A stretch of DNA of 64,000 nt, taken from contig NZ_MPZV01000002.1 of the NCBI RefSeq assembly GCF_002020355.1, positions 310,001 to 374,000 of the forward strand, in the 5' to 3' direction. The notes under the pieces are model-generated. The model saw only the letters and a list, made by a program, of their open reading frames with translations. It ran no database searches and had not been told where the DNA came from. Below are positions 55,313-63,820 of this stretch, in pieces. The position numbers and the translations under genes were made by a program. This stretch comes from Thioclava sediminum (GTDB taxonomy: Bacteria; Pseudomonadota; Alphaproteobacteria; Rhodobacterales; Rhodobacteraceae). Positions within the stretch are counted from its first letter, which is position 1. Every line of letters begins with the position of its first letter.

Positions 55313-56377
55313 TCAGGATTGACCATCCCCCGCGCCGCGCCCTTCGCCGCAAACCGCGCAATCGGCGCGCCGCTTCACGCCGAACTGACGGCTCTCGCCC
55401 CAAAGCGCATCATAGATCATCAGCCGCCCGCGCGCGGATTGCCCCGCGCCAGTGATCTCCTTGATCGCCTCGGTCGCCATCATCGAACCCACCACGCCCG
55501 GCAACGCGCCCACCACGCCTGCCTCGGCACAGCTCGGCGCGAGCCCGGCGGCTGGCGCTTTGGGGAAGACGCAGGCATAGCAGGGCGCACCCTTCGCCGG
55601 ATCGTAGAGCGACAGCTGCCCTTCCCATTGCGTGATCGCGCCGGAAATCAGCGGCGTGCCGGTCGCCACGCAGGCCGAGTTCACCAGATAGCGCGTGTCG
55701 AAATTGTCGGTCCCATCGAGGACGAGGTCATATTCGGCGATCAGCCCTTCGGCATCCTCGGCGCTCAGACGGCGATTATAGGGCAGCACCTCGATATGCG
55801 GGTTGAGCGCCAGCATCGCCTTTTGCGCGGAGAAGACCTTGGGCATCCCGAGATCGGCATCGCGATGGATCACCTGCCGCTGCAGGTTGGAATTCGAGAC
55901 GACATCGTCATCCACGACGCCGATCCGCCCCACCCCGGTCGCGGCGAGATACAAAAGCGCAGGCGAACCGAGCCCCCCGGCCCCGACCACCAGAACCTTA
56001 GCCTGCTTGAGGCGCTTCTGCCCCGGCCCGCCGATCTCGCGCAGCATGATGTGGCGCGCATAGCGGTCCAGTTCGGCCTCGGAAAAGCTGCCCGGTTTGG
56101 CCGCGGGCGCCTCGGGCTCCTTCACCTCGGCCTTCGCGCGGATCGCCCCGAGCATTCGGCGATAGATCAGCACCAGCGCGACGACGACACCGAGGCCAAT
56201 CCAACCCGCAAGCGAACCGCCCAGAACGCGCGCGAGCGGACCAAATCCGGGGACCGGCAGATGCGCGATCACCAGCGCCGCCCAGATCAGCACGAGCATC
56301 CCGAAGATCGCACGCGCGGAGGCCTTGAGCACCAGCCCGAGCCCCACGATCGCCGCCATCAGAACCAGTCCGAGCAT
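55313..56377 (-). CDS. moeB: MoeB/ThiF-type adenylyltransferase with N-terminal membrane segments
   Basis: 354 aa. Residues 1-75 contain three hydrophobic helices, not present in E. coli MoeB. The E1-like domain follows: ELDRYARHIMLREIGGPGQ, VLVVGAGGLGSPALLYLAA (nucleotide site), DLVLDGTDNFDTRYLVN, and CYACVFP with a second CxxC near the end for zinc. It adenylates the C-terminus of a sulfur-carrier protein (MoaD or ThiS). Follows dut by three bases. Confidence 0.85.
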   Translation of the reverse strand: MLGLVLMAAIVGLGLVLKASARAIFGMLVLIWAALVIAHLPVPGFGPLARVLGGSLAGWIGLGVVVALVLIYRRMLGAIRAKAEVKEPEAPAAKPGSFSEAELDRYARHIMLREIGGPGQKRLKQAKVLVVGAGGLGSPALLYLAATGVGRIGVVDDDVVSNSNLQRQVIHRDADLGMPKVFSAQKAMLALNPHIEVLPYNRRLSAEDAEGLIAEYDLVLDGTDNFDTRYLVNSACVATGTPLISGAITQWEGQLSLYDPAKGAPCYACVFPKAPAAGLAPSCAEAGVVGALPGVVGSMMATEAIKEITGAGQSARGRLMIYDALWGESRQFGVKRRADCAVCGEGRGAGDGQS

Positions 56378-56380
56378 CGC

Positions 56381-56851
56381 TCAGACCTTTCCGGTCGAGC
56401 CGAACCCGCCCTCACCGCGTGCCGTGTCGCCCAGAGCGTCCGTGACCTCGAAGCGCGCCTGCACCACCGGGGCGACGATCGCCTGCGCGATGCGCGCGCC
56501 ATGCTCGATCAGGTAAGCCTCAGTGCCGAGATTGATCAGCAGTACCCCCAGCGGCCCGCGGTAATCGGCGTCGATCGTGCCGGGCGTGTTGGGCAGGCTG
56601 ATCCCGTGTTTCAGCGCCAGCCCCGAGCGCGGCCGGATCTGCATCTCGAACCCTTCGGGGATCTCAACGCGCAGCCCGGTCGGGATGATCGCACGCTGCA
56701 TCGGCGCGAGTGTGATCCCCCGCGCGCGATCCTCGGCGGCGAGATTGGCGCGCAGATCGGCCCCGGCGGCGCCGTGGGTCTCATAGCGCGGCAGGGCGAT
56801 CTCGGGATCGGCCCAGTCTTCGCGCAGAACCTTGATGATCGGTGTGCTCAC
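56381..56851 (-). CDS. dut: dUTP diphosphatase
   Basis: 156 aa. Conserved trimeric dUTPase motifs: AAGADLRANL (1), IRPRSGLALKHG (2), NTPGTIDADYRGPLGVLLIN (3), RIAQAIVAPV (4), and RGEGGFGSTG at the C-terminus (5). It hydrolyses dUTP to dUMP, keeping uracil out of DNA. It precedes moeB and is preceded by repeat copy 3 and coaBC on the same strand. Confidence 0.95.
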   Translation of the reverse strand: MSTPIIKVLREDWADPEIALPRYETHGAAGADLRANLAAEDRARGITLAPMQRAIIPTGLRVEIPEGFEMQIRPRSGLALKHGISLPNTPGTIDADYRGPLGVLLINLGTEAYLIEHGARIAQAIVAPVVQARFEVTDALGDTARGEGGFGSTGKV

Positions 56852-56896
56852 GTGTCTCTCTCCTGCCCGACCGTCATGCGGGCGTCAAATGCGGAT

Positions 56897-56978
56897 GCCT
56901 CCGGCGGGGATATTTGGACCAAGCCGAAACAGGCGCGTTTCGTTTCGGCTTGGCATAAATATCCCCCGCGGAGCGTCC
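56897..56978. repeat. Intergenic imperfect-palindrome repeat, copy 3
   Basis: The left half CCTCCGGCGGGGATATTTGG-ACCAAGCCGAAAC and right half TTTCGGCTTGGCATAAATATCCCC are complementary over most of their length. The best preserved copy of the three. Located between dut and coaBC. Confidence 0.8.
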
Positions 56979-56979
56979 C

Positions 56980-58188
56980 TCAGGCGCCAGCCGCGCCCAA
57001 GCTTTCTGCGATGCGCGCAGCCAACCGCCGCGCGACCTCTTGCTTGCCCATCCGGTCCCAGCTTTCCGCGCCGGTCTCGTCGATGATCGTCACCGCGTTC
57101 TCGGTCCCGCCCATGATCCCGGTCGCTGGGCTCACGTCATTGGCGATGATCCAGTCGCAGCCCTTGCGGGCGCGTTTATCCGCCGCGAAGCGCGCGACGT
57201 CATGGGTCTCGGCGGCGAAGCCAACCACGAGACCCGGGCGGCCCTCGCCCATCTTCGAAACGGTGGCGAGGATGTCGGGGTTCTCGGCGAATTCGAGCGC
57301 GGGCGGCGCGCCGGAGCCGTCCTTCTTCATCTTTCGATCGGCCGCGTTCGCCACGCGCCAATCGGCCACGGCGGCCGCGAAGATCGCAGCCTCGGCGGGC
57401 AGCGCGGTCTGCACCGCGTCCAGCATCTCGCGCGCGGTCTCGACCTTGATCACCCGCACGCCCGCAGGCGGCGCGACCGTCGCGGGGCCGGTGACGAAGG
57501 TGACAGTCGCACCGAGGTCCCGCAGCGCCGCGGCAAGGGCCGTCCCCTGCGCGCCCGAGGAGCGGTTCGCGATGTAGCGCACCGGGTCGATCGGCTCATG
57601 GGTGGGCCCAGACGTCACGAGGACATGGCGGCCCTTCAGAGGACCGTCCGACAGCGCGGCATCGATCGCGGCGAGGATCGCCTCGGGTTCGATCATCCGG
57701 CCCTCGCCGAACTCGCCACAGGCCATGTCGCCCTCGGTCGGGCCTGCAAAGATCACGCCATCGGATTTCAGCGTCGCGATATTGCGCTGCGTTGCGGGGT
57801 GCTCCCACATCCGCACATTCATCGCGGGCGCGATCAGCACGCGTTTGTCTGTGGCAAGCAGCAGGGTCGAGGCGAGGTCATTGGCCAGACCGTTCGCCAT
57901 CTTCGCCATCAGATCGGCGGTCGCGGCCACGACGACCACCAGATCGGCGGCGCGCGACAGCTGGATATGACCGATTTCGGATTCATGCGTCAGATCGAAG
58001 AGGTCGGAATGAACCGCCTCGCCCGCGAGCGAGGAGACGGTCAGCGGCGTCACGAACTCGGCCCCGGCCTTGGTCAGGACCGGGCTAACCGAGGCCCCCG
58101 CCCCGCGCAGCAGACGGATCAGCTCGGGCGCCTTGAAGGCTGCGATACCGCCGCCGATGATCAACAGGATGCGTTTGCCCGCAAGCAT
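56980..58188 (-). CDS. coaBC: Bifunctional phosphopantothenoylcysteine decarboxylase/phosphopantothenate-cysteine ligase
   Basis: 402 aa. The N-terminal CoaC flavoprotein half starts KRILLIIGGGIAAFKAPEL and has the catalytic His in DLTHESEIGHI and the PAMNVRMW motif. The C-terminal CoaB half begins at HVLVTSGPTHEPIDPVRYIANRSSG. Makes 4'-phosphopantetheine for coenzyme A from 4'-phosphopantothenate and cysteine with CTP. Confidence 0.95.
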   Translation of the reverse strand: MLAGKRILLIIGGGIAAFKAPELIRLLRGAGASVSPVLTKAGAEFVTPLTVSSLAGEAVHSDLFDLTHESEIGHIQLSRAADLVVVVAATADLMAKMANGLANDLASTLLLATDKRVLIAPAMNVRMWEHPATQRNIATLKSDGVIFAGPTEGDMACGEFGEGRMIEPEAILAAIDAALSDGPLKGRHVLVTSGPTHEPIDPVRYIANRSSGAQGTALAAALRDLGATVTFVTGPATVAPPAGVRVIKVETAREMLDAVQTALPAEAAIFAAAVADWRVANAADRKMKKDGSGAPPALEFAENPDILATVSKMGEGRPGLVVGFAAETHDVARFAADKRARKGCDWIIANDVSPATGIMGGTENAVTIIDETGAESWDRMGKQEVARRLAARIAESLGAAGA

Positions 58189-58247
58189 TTGCCTCTCCGT
58201 GAAACTCTCTCAGATGGTCTAAGCGCCGGGGCGCATTGGCGCAAGGA

Positions 58248-59060
58248 TCACTTGAACGCGGCGCAGGGATCGGCGCGCTCGGTCGGCGGCGTGATGATCC
58301 AGTCGTCAAAGGGCTGCTTGCCGGGATCGGTGCCCGGCTCCGCCTCGATCTGACCGATCGCCACGACCTTCGCCTGCGGGTCCGCCTTGCGCAGAAGCGC
58401 GGGCACGGCGAGGTCAGTCTTCGCATGGCCAGATCCGGTGATGACCGCAACCGGCCCGCCGGTCTCCTTCAGCGCCTCAAGCGCGACCCGCGCAAACGCT
58501 GCATCGCGGAAGCGTTGCGCCGCGACCATGCCGGGCAGCAGATCGGGCGGCAATGCGTTGCAGTGATCCTCTTGCGACTCCGCTTCGAGCTTGGCCTGCA
58601 GATCCTCTGGATAGGGCTGGTCCAGCCCGTAGCGTGCAGCATCCTTTCCGAACACCTCCGGCAGCGGCTTGGTCATCGCGGCGCGCACGGTCTCGCGCGG
58701 CTGCGCGGCGCCATAGACCTTAGCATCGCCCAAAGCGGCGAAAATCGGATAATAGATCGCGAAATCGGGCCAGCCCGAATTGTTCCAGTCCAACGCCTTT
58801 GCGAGCGCGCCCTCATCCTTCAAAAGCGCCGGCGTGATCTTCGCCGCCTGCTCGGGCGTCAATTGCTCGAACACCACGGCGGCGGGCTTCAGCGCCTTGA
58901 TCGCGCGCGCCTGATTGAGGTGATGGGTCGGGTTGTCGTGAATCTCTCCCAGAACGACAATATCGCCCGACAGCGTATCCAGCTGGGCGGGCGATATTTC
59001 CGCGCCAAAGGCGGAACTTGTCAGAGACAGCAGGCAAAGCGCGGCAAGAAATTTCTTCAT
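58248..59060 (-). CDS. ChaN-like heme/iron-regulated lipoprotein-family protein
   Basis: 270 aa. Signal peptide ends SSAFGAE near residue 20. VVLGEIHDNPTHHLNQARAI and AVVFEQLTPEQAA are the characteristic ChaN/DUF399 blocks, and GPVAVITGSGHAKTDLAVP follows near the end. Some members bind heme. The signal lacks a clear lipobox Cys. Its ATG overlaps the stop of the sigma factor gene by 4 bp, so it is part of that transcript. Confidence 0.82.
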   Translation of the reverse strand: MKKFLAALCLLSLTSSAFGAEISPAQLDTLSGDIVVLGEIHDNPTHHLNQARAIKALKPAAVVFEQLTPEQAAKITPALLKDEGALAKALDWNNSGWPDFAIYYPIFAALGDAKVYGAAQPRETVRAAMTKPLPEVFGKDAARYGLDQPYPEDLQAKLEAESQEDHCNALPPDLLPGMVAAQRFRDAAFARVALEALKETGGPVAVITGSGHAKTDLAVPALLRKADPQAKVVAIGQIEAEPGTDPGKQPFDDWIITPPTERADPCAAFK

Positions 59061-59935
59061 ACGAAGAAGCTTTGCACCTCGCCCTGATGGGTTTCAAGCG
59101 ATTTGCGCATCTTGCCGAAAGCCTGCGCTTCGAGCTGACGAATACGCTCTTTCGAAAGCCCCAACTCTTCACCGAGGCTTTCCAAAGTGCGCGGATCTTC
59201 GATCAGACGACGCTCGCGGACGATGTAGGCTTCGCGGTCGGTCAGACGGCCCATCGCCTCGCCCAGCCAGACTTTCATCGTCTGACCGTCATGGCTGTCG
59301 GCCACGGTTTCCTCGGGGCTCGCGCCGTCATCTTCCAGCGTATCGACCCATTCGCGGCCTTCGTCTTCGCTGGACTGCGTTGCGTTGAGCGAGAAGTCGG
59401 AGCCGGACAGGCGGCCTTCCATCATCTCGACATCCGATAGCGGCACGCCGATCACTTCGGCCACGCGCTGACGCAGCTGCATCGCGTCGAGCTGCTCACC
59501 CTCTTGCTGCGCTTCGCGGGTCAGCTGAGCCTGAACGCGGCGCATGTTGAAGAACAGCGCCTTTTGCGAGGAAGTCGACCCGGTGCGCACCATCGACCAG
59601 TTGCGCATTACGAATTCCTGGATCGAGGCTTTTATCCACCACACCGCATAGGTCGAGAACCGCACACCACGTTCCGGGTCGAACTTGTCAGCGGCTTTCA
59701 TCAGACCAAGTGAGGCTTCCTGGATCAGATCGTTCATCGGGGCGCCGTAGCGGCGGAACTTCGAGGCCATCGAGATCGCGAGGCGCATATAGGCCGTCAC
59801 AAGCCGGTGCAGCGCCTGCTCGTCCCGATTGTCGCGCCACGCTCGCGCCAGTTCCGCTTCGGTTTCTGCATCCAGGAACTCTGCCCGCATTGCTTGGCGT
59901 GGCAGGGTTTCATCGGTCATACCATCGAGTGCCAT
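59057..59935 (-). CDS. rpoH: RNA polymerase sigma-32 factor, RpoHII type
   Basis: 292 aa. Region 2 motifs: LVTAYMRLAISMASKFRRYG, DLIQEASLGLMKAADKFDPERG and FSTYAVWWIKASIQEFVMRNWSMV. Region 4 near the C-terminus has LGLSKERIRQLEAQAFGKMRK. The MALDG start and overall sequence match RpoHII of Rhodobacterales rather than RpoHI. It directs heat-shock and photo-oxidative stress genes in those organisms. The ChaN-like gene is translationally coupled downstream. A hairpin lies in the leader. Confidence 0.92.
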   Translation of the reverse strand: MALDGMTDETLPRQAMRAEFLDAETEAELARAWRDNRDEQALHRLVTAYMRLAISMASKFRRYGAPMNDLIQEASLGLMKAADKFDPERGVRFSTYAVWWIKASIQEFVMRNWSMVRTGSTSSQKALFFNMRRVQAQLTREAQQEGEQLDAMQLRQRVAEVIGVPLSDVEMMEGRLSGSDFSLNATQSSEDEGREWVDTLEDDGASPEETVADSHDGQTMKVWLGEAMGRLTDREAYIVRERRLIEDPRTLESLGEELGLSKERIRQLEAQAFGKMRKSLETHQGEVQSFFV

Positions 59936-60403
59936 TTACAATCTCCCTGGGGTGTCCAGCCCAAACCGGCGCAACCTTGAATTGGGTGGCTGCTTTGCCC
60001 ACCCAATGCGAATGACATGTTTTGGTTCCTCACGGAAATGTTGAATTTTGCCTGAAACTTTGTGCGCGTGGCGCACTTGACGACGTTTTCAAGCGAAAAA
60101 TGGAAGAAATTCATGCCGCTACGGGAAGGCCATCACTCCTTCTTGAGCACCGCATATCATAAGCGTGCTCACGGACACTTGAGCGACTGTAACGCAACAT
60201 GTTGATCTTGTGCGCGAAACTGAAGCGATGGCTGTGCAGATATGCAGGAATTGCACCTTTATCCCTCTATTTCCACTGATGTTTCGAGCGGCGCATCCGT
60301 CTCCGAGTCGAGGGGCGAAAGACGCGGCTCCCGCCCTTGCAGCCGTTAACCATTCCTAAACCACGTCCGCGCTACCCCTCGGGCAAGAGGCGCAGGAGAG
60401 CCG
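59936..60403. other. Divergent intergenic region of rpoH and comM
   Basis: 468 bases without a convincing gene. It contains the rpoH leader with a hairpin at 59981-60007 and presumably promoters for both directions. I did not find a clear RpoE-type promoter pattern for rpoH. Confidence 0.45.
59981..60007 (-). promoter_or_regulatory. Hairpin in the rpoH leader
   Basis: ATTGGGTGG (59981-59989) and CCACCCAAT (59999-60007) form a perfect 9-bp stem with a 9-base loop, ending about 45 bases before the rpoH ATG. It could affect rpoH mRNA stability or translation. Confidence 0.4.
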
Positions 60404-61915
60404 ATGGTCAGCCAGAGCTATACGGTCGCGTTCGAGGGGGTCGAGGCCCGCCTCGTGGAGGTGCAATGCGCGCTCTCCGAAGGCATGCCCGGCTTCGCGG
60501 TCGTAGGCCTGCCCGACAAGGCCGTGTCCGAGGCGCGCGAACGGGTGCGCGCGGCGCTCGGCGCGCTGGGGATCGCGCTGCCGATGCAGAAGATCACCGT
60601 GAACCTCTCACCTGCCGATCTGCCGAAAGAGGGCTCGCATTTCGACCTGCCGATCGCGCTGGCGCTGCTGGGCGCAATCGGGGTCGTGCCGCGCGACCGG
60701 ATCGAGGCGCTGGTCGCCGTGGGGGAGCTGTCGCTCGACGGGCGGCTCCTGCCTGTCGCGGGGGCCCTGCCCGCTGCGATGGCAGCCGCCGCGCAGGACA
60801 AGGGGCTGATCTGCCCGAAGGGCTCGGGGGCAGAGGCGGCTTGGGTCGGCGCGGCCGAGGTGACGGCGCCGGAGACGCTCTGCGGCGCGATCGATCATCT
60901 CAGCGGTCGCCTGCCGCTGGAACCCGCCCGTCCGGGTCTCGTCCGCGACGCGCCGCATCCGCGCGACCTGCGCGATGTGAAGGGTCAGGAACGGGCCAAA
61001 CGCGCGCTGGAGATCGCCGCTGCCGGCCGCCACCACCTGATGATGATCGGCACGCCCGGCTCGGGCAAATCCATGCTGGCCGCGCGGCTACCCTCGATCC
61101 TGCCCGAGATGCGCCCCGAGGAGATGCTGGAAACCTCGATGATCCAGTCGCTGTCGGGGCTGCTGGCCGAGGGCGGCATCTCGCGCACCCGGCCCTTCCG
61201 CGAACCGCATCACACCGCTTCGATGGCGGCGATGATCGGCGGCGGGCGCGGCGCCCGCCCCGGCGAGGTCAGCCTTGCCCATAATGGCGTGCTGTTCATG
61301 GACGAGTTCCCCGAATTTCCCCGCGCCGTGCTGGAAACCCTGCGCCAGCCGATCGAGACCGGCGAAGTCGTCGTCTCGCGCGCCAATGCCCATACCCGCT
61401 ATCCCTGCCGCTTCCTGCTGATCGCGGCGGCGAACCCGTGCAAATGCGGATATCTCGGCGATGCGGAGCGCGCCTGCGCCCGCGCGCCCGGCTGCGGCGA
61501 CGATTATCTGGGCCGGATTTCAGGCCCTCTGATGGATCGGTTCGACCTGCGCATCGAGGTGCCCCCGGTGCGCTATGCCGACCTCGACCTGCCCGCCTCC
61601 GGCGACCGCTCCGCCGAGGTCGCGGCCCGCGTCGCGGAAGCGCGCGAGCGGCAGGCCCAACGCTTCGCGGATCACCCCGCGATCCGCGTCAATGCCGAAG
61701 CCGAAGGGCAGTTACTGGAAGACATTGCGACGCCGGATGCGCAGGGGCGCGATCTGCTGGCCCGGATGGCGGAGCAGGTCGGATTGTCGGCGCGCGGCTA
61801 CCACCGGGTTCTGCGGGTCGCGCGCACCATCGCCGATCTCGACCATGCCGAGCACGTGCGCCACCCCCATATCGCCGAGGCGTTGAGCTATCGGCTCAGC
61901 GCGGTGGCAGGCTGA
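60404..61915 (+). CDS. comM: YifB/ComM-family Mg-chelatase-like AAA+ ATPase
   Basis: 503 aa. The N-terminal Lon-protease-like fold domain has MPGFAVVGLPDKAVSEARERV. A central AAA+ domain has Walker A GTPGSGKSM and Walker B VLFMDEFPEF, and a C-terminal ChlI-type domain ends GYHRVLRVARTIADLD. Family member ComM drives branch migration in natural transformation. The four-Cys segment NPCKCGYLGD...CARAPGC is normal for the family. ATG 60404 has AGGAG upstream. Its last 20 bases overlap the convergent esterase. Confidence 0.9.
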   Translation: MVSQSYTVAFEGVEARLVEVQCALSEGMPGFAVVGLPDKAVSEARERVRAALGALGIALPMQKITVNLSPADLPKEGSHFDLPIALALLGAIGVVPRDRIEALVAVGELSLDGRLLPVAGALPAAMAAAAQDKGLICPKGSGAEAAWVGAAEVTAPETLCGAIDHLSGRLPLEPARPGLVRDAPHPRDLRDVKGQERAKRALEIAAAGRHHLMMIGTPGSGKSMLAARLPSILPEMRPEEMLETSMIQSLSGLLAEGGISRTRPFREPHHTASMAAMIGGGRGARPGEVSLAHNGVLFMDEFPEFPRAVLETLRQPIETGEVVVSRANAHTRYPCRFLLIAAANPCKCGYLGDAERACARAPGCGDDYLGRISGPLMDRFDLRIEVPPVRYADLDLPASGDRSAEVAARVAEARERQAQRFADHPAIRVNAEAEGQLLEDIATPDAQGRDLLARMAEQVGLSARGYHRVLRVARTIADLDHAEHVRHPHIAEALSYRLSAVAG

Positions 61916-62804
61916 GCATCCGGCGCGCCGCCGCTGCCGCATCCTCCAGCGCCGCGCGCGCCTCGGGCACCCGACCGTCGAAGAATTGCCAGACATGCGG
62001 CGCGTTGGGCCAGCTTTGCACCGTGACATCCGCGTCGAAGCTGCGCAGCCGCTCTGCCATGCGCAGCGAGTCATCGCTCAGAATCTCCCCCATCGAATGC
62101 TGGATCAGCACCGGAGGCGGATCGGGGAACTCCGCGAAAAGCGGCGAAAAGCGCGGATCGGCCGCGTCATGCCCGCGCAGAACCATCTCGCAAGTATCGC
62201 CAAGCCGCTCCACAGGCAGCATCGCATCCTTCGCGGCATTGACGCGGAGGCTCTCGCCCGAACAGGTCAGGTCCGTCCACGGGCAGAAGGTAATCGCCCC
62301 GGCAGGCGGCGTGCCGCGCTGGCACAGCACGCTCAGAAGCGCCAGTGTCAGACCGCCCCCCGCGCTGTCGCCCGCGATCACGATCGCGTTCGGGTTGTAC
62401 CCCATCTCCACCAGCGCATCGAAAGCTGCGGTCGCATCCTCGAGCGCCGCACCGACCGGCGCCTCGGGCGCAAGCCGGTAATCCGGCACGACCACCTCGA
62501 GACCGCTCAGCTTCGCCAAGCGCCCCGCGAGCCCGCGATACATCCAAGGGGAACCGGTGACATAACCGCCGCCATGAAGATAGAGAATTATCCGCCCTAC
62601 CGAGGACCGCCCCGCGCGCAGCGACAGCGCATTGCGCCCGGCCAGCTTGGTCGGCAGACGGCAAAGCCCGGTGGGCTCGCGCACGACCCAACTGGCCAAT
62701 CTCTCCGTCGCGCGCCGCGTTTGCGCAGCCCCGTGGAACCGTCGCACCATCGGTTTCGCGATGCTGCGCAGCCAAAGATTGAGAAAGACCAGCCGGATCG
62801 ACAT
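61896..62804 (-). CDS. Alpha/beta hydrolase (HSL-type esterase)
   Basis: 302 aa. HGGGYVTGS is the oxyanion-hole motif of the hormone-sensitive-lipase family, GDSAGG carries the nucleophile Ser, and the DDSLRMAERL and APHVWQFF segments near the end have the Asp and His. Hydrolyses short-chain esters; natural substrate unknown. Its ATG is one base after the gshB stop, so it is in the gshB transcript. Confidence 0.83.
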   Translation of the reverse strand: MSIRLVFLNLWLRSIAKPMVRRFHGAAQTRRATERLASWVVREPTGLCRLPTKLAGRNALSLRAGRSSVGRIILYLHGGGYVTGSPWMYRGLAGRLAKLSGLEVVVPDYRLAPEAPVGAALEDATAAFDALVEMGYNPNAIVIAGDSAGGGLTLALLSVLCQRGTPPAGAITFCPWTDLTCSGESLRVNAAKDAMLPVERLGDTCEMVLRGHDAADPRFSPLFAEFPDPPPVLIQHSMGEILSDDSLRMAERLRSFDADVTVQSWPNAPHVWQFFDGRVPEARAALEDAAAAARRMLSLPPR

Positions 62805-62805
62805 A

Positions 62806-63747
62806 TCAGCTCCGTTTCGCTTCGATCGCCTCCCAGATGCGGGCGGTGATATTCACGCCGTCGAACCGCTCAAGCTCCTGAATGCCCGTCGGCGAGGTGA
62901 CGTTAATCTCGGTCAGCCAGTCGCCGATCACGTCGATGCCGACGAAGATCTGCCCCTTCTCACGCAGATACGGGCCGATCCGCTCGCAGATTTCGCGATC
63001 ACGCGCGGTCAGCTCGACTTTCTCGGGCCGTCCACCGACATGCATGTTCGACCGCGTCTCGCCCGCCGCCGGCACTCGGTTGATCGCGCCCACCGGCTCG
63101 CCATCGACGAGAATGATCCGCTTGTCGCCCTTCGAGACGGCAGGCAGGAATTTCTGCGCGATCAGAGGCTCGTTGTTGATGCCGATGAACAGCTCGTGCA
63201 GCGACGACAGGTTTCGATCGTTCGGATCGAGCCGGAAGACCCCCGCCCCGCCATTACCGTAGAGCGGCTTGAGAATGATATCGCCGTGCTCCGCCTTGAA
63301 GGCACGAATGGCCTCCAGATCGCGCGCGATCAATGTCGGCGGCGTCAGGTCAGGGAAATCCAGAACGAGAAGCTTCTCGGGCGAATTCCGGACCCAGAAC
63401 GGATCGTTGACGACCAGCGTCTCAGGATGGATCCGCTCCAGCAGATGGGTCGTCGTGATATAGCCCATATCGAAGGGCGGGTCCTGCCGCAGCCAAACCA
63501 CATCCCAGTCGCCCAGATCGATCTCGGTCTCTTCGCCCAGCGTGAAGTGGTTGCCCTTCTCACGCCGCACCACCAGAGGCCAGCCACGTGCATATACGTG
63601 CCCCTCACGGTAGATCAGGCGATCCGGCGTGTAGTAGAAAAGCTCGTGCCCACGCGCCTGCGCCTCTTCGGCGATCCTAAACGTGCTGTCAGCCTCGATA
63701 TTGACCGCTTCGATCGGATCCATCTGGATCGCAACTTTCAATCCCAT
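62806..63747 (-). CDS. gshB: Glutathione synthetase
   Basis: 313 aa. Starts [22 protein letters not shown], the classic GshB opening. [34 protein letters not shown] and [21 protein letters not shown] are ATP-grasp and substrate motifs, with [17 protein letters not shown] at the C-terminus. Joins gamma-glutamylcysteine and glycine. ATG 63747 was chosen because GAGGGGG precedes it and because of the family start; a further ATG at 63771 is unlikely. Confidence 0.95.
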   Translation of the reverse strand: MGLKVAIQMDPIEAVNIEADSTFRIAEEAQARGHELFYYTPDRLIYREGHVYARGWPLVVRREKGNHFTLGEETEIDLGDWDVVWLRQDPPFDMGYITTTHLLERIHPETLVVNDPFWVRNSPEKLLVLDFPDLTPPTLIARDLEAIRAFKAEHGDIILKPLYGNGGAGVFRLDPNDRNLSSLHELFIGINNEPLIAQKFLPAVSKGDKRIILVDGEPVGAINRVPAAGETRSNMHVGGRPEKVELTARDREICERIGPYLREKGQIFVGIDVIGDWLTEINVTSPTGIQELERFDGVNITARIWEAIEAKRS

Positions 63748-63820
63748 CCGCGCCCCCTCATTAGACTGCAATCTTGATGCAATGTGGCGCGTCTGGATGC
63801 AACCTCAACCCACGGGCCGG

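Noticed and set aside
59917-60114. 65-aa minus-strand frame in the rpoH leader
   Set aside because: Overlaps the rpoH start out of frame, includes the leader hairpin and resembles no family.
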